The notes under the pieces are model-generated. The model had not been told where the DNA came from, ran no database searches, and worked only from the letters and a program-made list of their open reading frames with translations. A stretch of DNA of 10,136 nucleotides, from the NCBI GenBank assembly GCA_937905915.1, contig CALCVR010000287.1, forward strand, positions 1-10,136. Reading direction: 5' to 3'. The DNA comes from an uncultured Eubacteriaceae bacterium. GTDB taxonomy: Bacteria; Bacillota; Clostridia; Oscillospirales; Acutalibacteraceae. Positions 1-5,236 of the stretch are shown here, one piece after another. The position numbers and the translations under genes were made by a program. The number at the start of each line of letters is the position of its first letter. The first letter of the stretch is position 1.

Positions 1-662
1 AAGGGAGCCTGGACAAGGTTACCGTGCATGAGGGCAAACACCACCGACGACATGACAATGGCAAATCCATCGCCAAACCGCCTGAGGCTTTGCATCACCA
101 CACCCCGGAAGATAAATTCTTCCACCAAGGCGGGGACAAGGGCCGTACTGGTATAAAACAGAAGCTGCCCGGCCAGTGTCTGGGGGGTGGATACACTAGG
201 GGAGCTCAGTTCAACGCCTACCGCTCCCACAGAGCTGGAGATCAAAGCCGTTAGAATATTCCCTACAATGCAGCCGCCAAGACCCATCATCACACCTGGC
301 ACCAAAAGGGACATCTTGGGCTTGCCCAATGGAGTCAGGGAGCTGAGTCGGTAACCGCTGAGCTTGGCAAACACCAGGAAAGGCGCCAGCATAACGGGGA
401 CATATAAAATGATGTCGGTCAGTTGGTCCAGAATCTCTCCCCCGCCAAAGGCGCTCATGCTGGAGGTATCTCCCAACTTGAGAAGCTGCTGCAAGGCCAT
501 GAAAAGCATGCTCAGCAGGAAGCTTACTACAAAAGTCCCCACTACAGCAAGACCCATGCCGTTTCCCAGATTCCACAACCGTTTGTGTTCCTTATGATAG
601 GTTTGTGGATCCATCATAGGCCGTCCCATAGGGTAATGAGGCGGCATTCCATTGGTATTCAT
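1..662 (-). CDS. CPBP-family intramembrane metalloprotease (partial, C-terminus outside window)
   Basis: The frame is open from an ATG at 660-662 to the window edge, giving 220 complete codons. It has a Pro/Met-rich soluble N-terminus (residues 1-30) and then hydrophobic segments near 36-58, 81-100, 116-141, 163-180 and 197-212. The signature glutamate motif EEFIFR (181-186, pattern EExxxR) is followed by a second hydrophobic stretch ending FALMHGN (209-215), which supplies the first metal-binding histidine. This matches the CPBP/Abi (CAAX protease and bacteriocin-processing) family of membrane metalloproteases. The remaining C-terminal motif lies outside the window. The start is chosen because AAAGGG (671-676) lies 8 nt upstream. 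An in-frame ATG at 693-695 would add 11 residues but has no ribosome binding site. The gene is divergent from the phoH operon. Members process prenylated proteins or bacteriocins, or confer self-immunity. The substrate cannot be told here. Confidence 0.9.
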   Translation of the reverse strand, partial: MNTNGMPPHYPMGRPMMDPQTYHKEHKRLWNLGNGMGLAVVGTFVVSFLLSMLFMALQQLLKLGDTSSMSAFGGGEILDQLTDIILYVPVMLAPFLVFAKLSGYRLSSLTPLGKPKMSLLVPGVMMGLGGCIVGNILTALISSSVGAVGVELSSPSVSTPQTLAGQLLFYTSTALVPALVEEFIFRGVVMQSLRRFGDGFAIVMSSVVFALMHGNLVQAP

Positions 663-746
663 CTGACCATCCCTTTCCTGTTTGCAAAAATACATTTTAT
701 GGACCAAGTGTTGCGATGCAAAAAATAATATCTATTTTCTATCTTT

Positions 747-791
747 TTAAAAGGGTATCCCATTTGAATCCCCCTTGTCAAGACAGCTCAT
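747..791 (-). CDS. Tiny ORF (14 codons) with strong ribosome binding site
   Basis: On the minus strand AGGGAGG (797-803) stands 5 nt before an ATG (789-791) that opens a 14-codon frame, MSCLDKGDSNGIPF, ending in TAA at 747-749. The ribosome binding site is better than that of most full-length genes in the window. The peptide is not recognised and has no signal or membrane segment. It could be a leader peptide for the CPBP gene, the remnant of a lost gene, or chance in AT-rich DNA. It overlaps the putative promoter at 752-781, so both cannot easily be real unless transcription also starts further upstream. Confidence 0.2.
   Translation of the reverse strand: MSCLDKGDSNGIPF
752..781 (-). promoter_or_regulatory. 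Possible sigma-A promoter for the CPBP gene
   Basis: On the minus strand a perfect TTGACA (plus 776-781) is followed, after 18 nt, by TACCCT (plus 752-757). TACCCT keeps only the first, second and last bases of the -10 consensus. A second -10-like TATTAT lies further down at 725-730 without a good -35. The element sits about 90 nt upstream of the CPBP start codon and overlaps a 14-codon ORF, so the true start site is uncertain. Confidence 0.3.
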
Positions 792-820
792 GGATTCCTC
801 CCTAAGAATTCATGAAAATT

Positions 821-859
821 TTACGTACCATCACAAATCTTACATCTTTTATGCATCAT
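821..859 (-). CDS. Tiny ORF (12 codons) with strong ribosome binding site and CxxC
   Basis: On the minus strand AAAAAAGGAGGA (861-872) precedes a double ATG (857-859 and 854-856). The second ATG is about 5 nt from GGAGG. The frame reads MMHKRCKICDGT and ends in TAA at 821-823. It contains a Cys-x-x-Cys pair (CKIC), as found at the start of many zinc-ribbon proteins, but the frame closes at once. The function is not recognised. It may be a leader peptide or the start of a decayed gene. No clear promoter is seen upstream of it. Confidence 0.2.
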   Translation of the reverse strand: MMHKRCKICDGT

Positions 860-999
860 TTCCTCCTTTTTTCACATGCTGGTAGAAGAACTCTTTTCTA
901 TCTTACCGAATCTGTGGAAATTGCCTGTCGCGTTTTTTCGACAAAAGCGTAAATAAATTTTAAACTTTTTGGTTGTTTGCTGATTTTTCTATTTAAATA

Positions 1000-1008
1000 T
1001 GTTATAAT
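1000..1008 (+). promoter_or_regulatory. Extended -10 promoter for the phoH operon
   Basis: The sequence TG-T-TATAAT (TG at 1000-1001, TATAAT at 1003-1008) is a consensus extended -10 element in an AT-rich stretch. No good -35 box lies at 16-18 nt, which extended -10 promoters tolerate. Transcription from here would give a leader of roughly 200 nt before phoH. A second TATAAT at 1085-1090 lacks both a TGn extension and a -35. Confidence 0.6.
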
Positions 1009-1034
1009 ACAACAAAAGATATTAGTTTTTCTGT

Positions 1035-1057
1035 GCTTTGTGCGAATATCACAAAGC
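1035..1057 (+). other. Hairpin in the phoH 5' leader
   Basis: GCTTTGTG (1035-1042) and CACAAAGC (1050-1057) form a perfect 8-bp stem with a 7-nt loop, about 30 nt downstream of the predicted start of transcription. No T-tract follows, so it is not an intrinsic terminator. A 5'-end stabilising hairpin or part of a larger leader fold is possible. I could not match it to a known riboswitch class. Confidence 0.4.
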
Positions 1058-1214
1058 CATACGCCGTAAATAAATCTTCCTTTGTATAATCCACCTTTTC
1101 CGTGGCACTTTTGAAATTTACTTTACCAAATGATGACAGCTTTAAAAAGCAATGCAATAACGCATTTTTAAGATAGACTCCCATTTATCGACTGGGGATA
1201 AGGCAGGTATCTGA

Positions 1215-2177
1215 ATGTTTGAACAAATTATCAATGTGGACCGTATGGAACAGGCGGTTGCCCTTTTTGGCAACTTCGATGAGAACATCCGCTCTATTGA
1301 AAAGGAGTACGGCGTCTCCATCATCAACCGCGGTTCCGATCTGAAGATCACCGGGGATCCGGAACCGGTGGGCAAAGCGGTGCGTGCTATCACCACACTG
1401 CTTTCCATGATCAACAAAGGCGAAGTGCTGACCGAGCAAAACATCCGGTATGTGCTGTCTTCGGTGGTGGAAGGCAGCGAACAAAAGGTGGCCAATTTGG
1501 CCAGTGACTGCATTTGTATTACCTCCAAGGGCCGTCCCATCCGTCCTAAAACCTTGGGGCAGAAAAAATATGTGGAGGCCATTGAGGACAATACCATTGT
1601 TTTAGGCGTCGGCCCAGCCGGCACTGGTAAAACCTATCTTGCTGTGGCCATGGCGGTCAATGCTTTCCGCGCCCAGGAGGTCAATCGCATCATTTTGACT
1701 CGCCCGGCAGTAGAAGCCGGAGAGAAACTCGGTTTCCTCCCCGGCGACCTTCAAAGCAAAGTAGATCCTTATTTACGCCCCTTGTACGACGCCTTGTTCG
1801 ACATGCTGGGCAGTGAAAGTTATCATAAATATGTAGAACGGGGTAACATCGAGGTGGCCCCTTTGGCCTATATGCGCGGCCGTACTTTGGACGATAGCTT
1901 TATCATCCTGGACGAAGCGCAGAACACCACTCCGGAACAGATGAAAATGTTCCTTACCCGGCTAGGGTTTCATTCTAAAATTGTCGTCACCGGCGACATC
2001 ACCCAGATCGATTTGGATGGGCGGCGTTCCGGCCTTGTAGAAGCCATGAAGGTTCTTAAAAACATCGACGATATCGCGGTATGTACCTTTAATGCCAAGG
2101 ATGTAGTCCGGCATAAGCTGGTTCAGGACATCATTAAAGCCTATGAAAAACATGAGGAGGGGAGACGCTCGAAGTAG
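1215..2177 (+). CDS. phoH: PhoH-family ATPase
   Basis: This 320-residue protein has the usual PhoH/YbeZ layout. A small KH-like N-terminal domain (about 1-100) is followed by a superfamily-1-type P-loop ATPase core. Walker A GPAGTGKT is at 133-140, Walker B IILDEAQ at 230-236, and a conserved VVTGDITQID segment at 257-266. Length and motif order are normal. PhoH proteins are cytoplasmic ATPases linked to RNA metabolism. YbeZ partners physically and genetically with YbeY in rRNA processing and 30S quality control, and ybeY follows here 9 nt after the stop codon. The ribosome binding site is modest (TAAGGCAGG at 1199-1207). It is the first gene of the operon and sits behind a leader of about 200 nt. 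The upstream neighbours yqfC and yqfD, common in Firmicutes, are not present. Confidence 0.95.
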   Translation: MFEQIINVDRMEQAVALFGNFDENIRSIEKEYGVSIINRGSDLKITGDPEPVGKAVRAITTLLSMINKGEVLTEQNIRYVLSSVVEGSEQKVANLASDCICITSKGRPIRPKTLGQKKYVEAIEDNTIVLGVGPAGTGKTYLAVAMAVNAFRAQEVNRIILTRPAVEAGEKLGFLPGDLQSKVDPYLRPLYDALFDMLGSESYHKYVERGNIEVAPLAYMRGRTLDDSFIILDEAQNTTPEQMKMFLTRLGFHSKIVVTGDITQIDLDGRRSGLVEAMKVLKNIDDIAVCTFNAKDVVRHKLVQDIIKAYEKHEEGRRSK

Positions 2178-2186
2178 CGGACGGTT

Positions 2187-2696
2187 ATGGACAAGATTAA
2201 AGTATTGATCGACAACAAGCAAAAAGAAGTGAAAATTCCCACAGGGTTGCGCCTTCTCATCCGGCGCACCTGCAACGCAGTGCTGAAAATGGAAAATTTC
2301 CAAGGCCCTGCTGAAATCAGCGTCAGTTTTGTAGACGACAAACAAATCCGGGAGCTAAACGCCAAATTCCGCAATAAGGACATTGAAACCGATGTACTGT
2401 CCTTCCCCTTGGGGGAAAACGGCAAGTACGAAACAAATCCTGAAACAGGAGCCCAAATGTTGGGAGACGTTATTATCTCCATGGAGCGGGCAGTGTTCCA
2501 GGCCGAGCGGTATGGCCATACCATCCAGCGCGAGGTGGCCTTCCTGACAGCTCATTCAGTACTGCATCTTTTGGGCTACGACCATGAAAACGGCGGCATT
2601 GAAGCCGTTAAAATGCGGGAAAAGGAAGAACAGGTCCTCATTATGCTGGGCCTTCCCCGCAATGGAAGTTATGTGTTTACCGACGATAACCCTTAA
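2187..2696 (+). CDS. ybeY: rRNA maturation factor / endoribonuclease YbeY
   Basis: YbeY is a single-domain metalloprotein needed for 16S rRNA 3'-end maturation and 70S quality control. This copy has 169 residues, normal for the family. It shows the zinc signature HxxxHxxxxxH at H123, H127 and H133 (HSVLHLLGYDH), preceded by the conserved segments DVLSFP (69-74) and LGDVIIS (92-98). The start at 2187 is forced: the codons before it in the same frame lead straight to the TAG of phoH at 2175-2177. Only a weak purine stretch precedes it. The strong GAGGAGGGG inside the end of phoH is about 22 nt away, too far for a normal ribosome binding site. Translation is therefore probably coupled to phoH. 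Confidence 0.95.
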   Translation: MDKIKVLIDNKQKEVKIPTGLRLLIRRTCNAVLKMENFQGPAEISVSFVDDKQIRELNAKFRNKDIETDVLSFPLGENGKYETNPETGAQMLGDVIISMERAVFQAERYGHTIQREVAFLTAHSVLHLLGYDHENGGIEAVKMREKEEQVLIMLGLPRNGSYVFTDDNP

Positions 2697-2702
2697 GCTG
2701 TT

Positions 2703-3230
2703 ATGATGAGAAGGCTGCTTAAAAGCTTCGGTTATGCATTTCGCGGTATCGGCTTTTGCATCGTTCATGAGCGCAATATGCGCATCCATCTGACGGCGGT
2801 GTGTTATGTGCTGGCCTTTTCCCTGTTTTTTCCCTTAAGCCGGGGGGAATATGCCGTCCTGTTCCTGTGCTTTGGATTGGTGACGGCTCTGGAAGCAGTC
2901 AACACTGCTGTGGAAAATGCTGTGGATCTCAGCTCACCAACCCGTCATCCCCTGGCCCGCATTGCCAAAGATGCGGCGGCGGGAGCGGTATTGTTGGCCG
3001 CTTTGACGGCGGTGGGCGTGGCTGTTTTTCTATTTGCACGCCCGGAAGGGTTTCGGAATCTCTCGGCATTCTTTGCCGCTTTCCCCTGGGCAGTGATCCC
3101 TTTGGCAGCGATCACCGCCCTTTTCATTCTATTTATCTTCCGCGGCCCTTTGAAGATGTTTCATCTTTCGTCTTTCTCGAAAAAGGATCGTTCAAACGGC
3201 TTGTCCCCTAGACGGGGCCGTTTGGACTAA
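2703..3230 (+). CDS. dgkA: Diacylglycerol/undecaprenol kinase family protein
   Basis: This small integral membrane kinase belongs to the DgkA family. In Gram-positive bacteria it phosphorylates undecaprenol, feeding the lipid carrier of cell-wall synthesis. The 175 residues carry the family hallmarks: HERNMRIH (22-29), EAVNTAVENAVDL (64-76) with the conserved glutamates and Asn, and the AKDAAAGAVLL helix (88-98). Hydrophobic segments lie near 30-44, 50-67, 94-112 and 127-147. Typical members have about 120-140 residues and three helices. This one has a fourth hydrophobic helix and a basic tail after residue 112. It starts 6 nt after ybeY stops and lacks a ribosome binding site, so translational coupling is likely. 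A double ATG is present at 2703-2708. Undecaprenol rather than diacylglycerol as substrate is inferred from Bacillus and Streptococcus homologues. Confidence 0.92.
   Translation: MMRRLLKSFGYAFRGIGFCIVHERNMRIHLTAVCYVLAFSLFFPLSRGEYAVLFLCFGLVTALEAVNTAVENAVDLSSPTRHPLARIAKDAAAGAVLLAALTAVGVAVFLFARPEGFRNLSAFFAAFPWAVIPLAAITALFILFIFRGPLKMFHLSSFSKKDRSNGLSPRRGRLD
3191..3226 (+). other. GC-rich hairpin at the dgkA/era boundary
   Basis: TTCAAACGGC (3191-3200) and GCCGTTTGGA (3217-3226) pair over 10 bp including one G-T wobble. Within the loop CCCC (3205-3208) can pair with GGGG (3214-3217) as an alternative. The structure covers the last codons of dgkA and ends just before the era ribosome binding site (AAGGAG, 3235-3240). 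No T-run follows, so it is not an intrinsic terminator. Confidence 0.45.
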
Positions 3231-3246
3231 TTGTAAGGAGTACCCT

Positions 3247-4167
3247 ATGACGCAACGTAACAAACCGTCCTCCCGTTCGGCCTTTATTGCCATTGTAGGC
3301 AAACCCAATGTGGGAAAGTCCTCCCTGATGAACGCCATGCTGGGACAAAAGGTGGCCATTGTGTCTTCCAAGCCTCAGACTACCCGTACCCGTATTATGG
3401 GGGTTCTGACTAGAGAAGAAACCCAGCTTGTGTTTATCGACACCCCCGGTATGCACAAACCCCGCACCCGCTTGGGAGATTATATGGTCCGTTCGGTGAG
3501 TGAAGCCGTGTCGGGCGTGGACGCCTGCATGCTGGTGGTAGAACCGGAAGGAGAATTGACCGAATCAGAGCATTCCCTGATCCACTCTTTTCAAAAAAGC
3601 GGATTGCCGGTTGTTTTGGCCATCAATAAAATCGACCTGTTGGAAGATCGCTCGGCCATTCTGGGCCGCATCGCAGAGCTCAACAGTCTTTATCCCTTCG
3701 CCTCGGTGGTACCGGTATCGGCCGTCAAAGGGGACAGCATTTCCATTTTGATCGACGAGCTTTCGGCATTTGCCCAAGAAGGCCCTCATTTCTTTGACGA
3801 CGATACCCTGACCGACATGCCGGAAAAGACCCTGGCTGGTGAGATCATCCGGGAGAAGCTGCTTCGGCTCCTAAACCATGAGATTCCCCACGGCATTGCC
3901 GTATCGGTGGAGCACATGCGGGAACGAGAGGAAGGCGGTATCACAGACATCGACGCCGTCATCTACTGCGAGCGGGAAAGTCATAAGGGAATCGTCATCG
4001 GCAAAAAGGGCGCCATGCTTAAGAAGGTGGCCACTCTCGCCCGCAAGGATATGGAGAATTTTTTCGGCTGCAAGGTGAACCTTCAATGCTGGGTCAAAGT
4101 CAAAGAGGACTGGCGCAATCGGGAAGGATTGCTTCGCTCCTTTGGATACGATTCCTCCGACCAATGA
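3247..4167 (+). CDS. era: GTPase Era (16S rRNA binding, 30S assembly)
   Basis: Era is an essential GTPase that binds the 3' end of 16S rRNA and checks 30S subunit maturation. The 306-residue protein shows G1 GKPNVGKS (18-25), a switch-I region with PQTTRTRI (43-50), G3 DTPG (65-68), G4 NKID (127-130) and G5 SAV (158-160). A C-terminal KH domain follows, with the GKKG loop at 252-255 and the family-typical LQCWVKVKEDWR (279-290). Length is normal. The ribosome binding site AAGGAG (3235-3240) lies 6 nt before the ATG. It follows dgkA directly, whereas many Bacillota carry cdd between dgkA and era. Era, YbeY and PhoH act in the same 30S maturation step, which fits the shared operon. Confidence 0.97.
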   Translation: MTQRNKPSSRSAFIAIVGKPNVGKSSLMNAMLGQKVAIVSSKPQTTRTRIMGVLTREETQLVFIDTPGMHKPRTRLGDYMVRSVSEAVSGVDACMLVVEPEGELTESEHSLIHSFQKSGLPVVLAINKIDLLEDRSAILGRIAELNSLYPFASVVPVSAVKGDSISILIDELSAFAQEGPHFFDDDTLTDMPEKTLAGEIIREKLLRLLNHEIPHGIAVSVEHMREREEGGITDIDAVIYCERESHKGIVIGKKGAMLKKVATLARKDMENFFGCKVNLQCWVKVKEDWRNREGLLRSFGYDSSDQ

Positions 4168-4303
4168 GAAATCTTCACTGAGAAAAGAAATTCCTTTTGT
4201 CAACCAGTAATATTTTCCAAGCAGGCTGTATTTTTTCCCTATAATATCCCCTTCCGGCTGGGTTACAATGATAGTGAACCAAGCTTGCCGGGAGGAATGC
4301 CAA

Positions 4304-4462
4304 ATGGATCAAGACCAACTGTGGAAAACCTTTGAAAAATCCGGCCGCGTCCAGGATTACCTTAATTACCGTCAGGGATCCTATCAGGCCGTCGCCCAGG
4401 AGGCCCCTAAAAATGTTATTGAGCACAAACGGCCTGATCATCCGCCAACAAAACACCGGTGA
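4304..4462 (+). CDS. yqzL: Small YqzL-like protein
   Basis: This 52-residue frame has an excellent ribosome binding site, GGGAGG at 4290-4295, 8 nt before the ATG. An ATG at 4268 in the same frame lacks one. The N-terminal part, DQLWKTFEKSGRVQDYLNYR (residues 4-23), resembles the YqzL family: short proteins with an LWxxFxxTGxxxxYLxY pattern encoded between era and recO in Bacillus and many Clostridia. The position here is identical. The C-terminal half is hydrophilic and His/Pro-rich, and shares DNA with the first codons of recO: the two genes overlap by 50 nt in different frames (4413-4462). YqzL has no established biochemical role that I know of. The assignment rests on the N-terminal pattern plus synteny. 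Confidence 0.75.
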   Translation: MDQDQLWKTFEKSGRVQDYLNYRQGSYQAVAQEAPKNVIEHKRPDHPPTKHR

Positions 4463-5168
4463 GGCCGACCGTGTGGTATCCGTCTTGACCCAGGACCGCG
4501 GCGTCATCCGCGCCTTTGCCAACGGCGCAAGACGGGTCAAAAATAAAAATATGGCGGCCACGTCGCTTTTTTCCTACTCCCGTCTGACGCTATACCACGG
4601 GCGGGACAAATACACCATCAACGACGCTGAGTCCATCCAGGTGTTTTTTGATCTTCGCCGGGATGTGGAACGTTTGGCTCTGGGCCAGTATTTTTGCGAA
4701 TTGTGCCTCTGTCTTGCCCCCCAAGAGGAGGAAGCGGAGGCCTTTTTGCGTCTAACACTTAACTGTCTCCACCTATTATGTGCGGGAAAGCGTCCCCTTC
4801 CCCAGATTAAGGCAACGTATGAGCTGCGCATGCTGGGTATGGCCGGGTACATGCCCGACCTAGTGGCCTGCTCGGAATGCGGCGCCTACGAGAGTGAAGG
4901 GATGTTTTTGTCCCTTCTGGACGGGACACTCCACTGTGGCCACTGTCAGGAAAGAAGCCCCGTATCGCCCGCCTTAGTGCTTAGCAAAAGTGTGTTGGCC
5001 GCTATGCGGCATATTTTGTACGCCGATCAAAAGAAGGTATTCTCCTTCACCCTACCGGATGGGGCTATGAAATCCCTGGGCCGTTCGGTAGAGCGGTTTT
5101 TACTCAGCCAGTTGGACCGGTCTTTTCAGACCCTCTCTTTTTACCATACTGTGGCTATGGATCTGTAA
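4413..5168 (+). CDS. recO: DNA repair protein RecO
   Basis: RecO anneals complementary strands and, with RecR, loads RecA onto SSB-coated single-stranded DNA. The 251-residue product starts MLLSTNGLIIRQ, the typical RecO opening, with an OB-fold domain over about 1-80. A helical domain follows, with a zinc-binding site made of C153, C156, C175 and C178 (two CxxC pairs), as in the Bacillus/Deinococcus type. The start is placed at 4413 because AGGAGG (4398-4403) lies 9 nt upstream and the homology begins there. The longer in-frame ATG at 4332 adds 27 residues unlike RecO that merely read through yqzL in another frame. The gene follows era and yqzL, its usual Firmicute place. Confidence 0.95.
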   Translation: MLLSTNGLIIRQQNTGEADRVVSVLTQDRGVIRAFANGARRVKNKNMAATSLFSYSRLTLYHGRDKYTINDAESIQVFFDLRRDVERLALGQYFCELCLCLAPQEEEAEAFLRLTLNCLHLLCAGKRPLPQIKATYELRMLGMAGYMPDLVACSECGAYESEGMFLSLLDGTLHCGHCQERSPVSPALVLSKSVLAAMRHILYADQKKVFSFTLPDGAMKSLGRSVERFLLSQLDRSFQTLSFYHTVAMDL

Positions 5169-5236
5169 AGGCATCCATCTACTTTTTCTATTTTATCACG
5201 ACCCGCCGCCTGAAGCGGCAGAATGGACGAATTGTT

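Larger units (their letters stand above)
663..1214. other. AT-rich divergent intergenic region
   Basis: This 552-bp gap lies between the CPBP gene (minus) and phoH (plus). It holds no convincing gene of ordinary size. Visible elements are an extended -10 box for phoH (1000-1008), an 8-bp hairpin in the phoH leader (1035-1057), a weak AT-rich hairpin followed by five Ts (1151-1169), a perfect TGTCGAA heptamer on the minus strand (937-943), two tiny minus-strand ORFs with strong ribosome binding sites (821-859 and 747-791), and a possible minus-strand promoter (752-781). The base composition is clearly more AT-rich than the flanking genes. Confidence 0.8.

Noticed and set aside
812..952. 46-codon plus-strand ORF in the left intergenic region
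   Set aside because: No ribosome binding site or promoter precedes it, and its pyrimidine-rich content reflects the opposite-strand GGAGG sites.
1035..1075. Resemblance of the CACAAAGCC stretch to a cyclic-di-GMP riboswitch core
   Set aside because: Only a few bases agree. The two helices and the tetraloop receptor of that class are not visible.
1085..1090. Second TATAAT in the phoH leader
   Set aside because: No -35 and no extended -10 motif. The extended -10 at 1000-1008 is the better candidate.
1002..1184. 60-codon minus-strand ORF in the phoH leader
   Set aside because: It has no Shine-Dalgarno sequence, is antisense to the likely phoH leader, and has no recognisable domain.
4240..4245. 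TATAAT between era and yqzL as an internal promoter
   Set aside because: The hexamer is perfect and the surroundings are AT-rich, but there is neither a TGn extension nor a -35 box at 16-18 nt. It is kept as a possibility only.
4332..4412. N-terminal extension of recO from the ATG at 4332
   Set aside because: The 27 extra residues do not resemble RecO, and AGGAGG is correctly spaced for the internal ATG at 4413.
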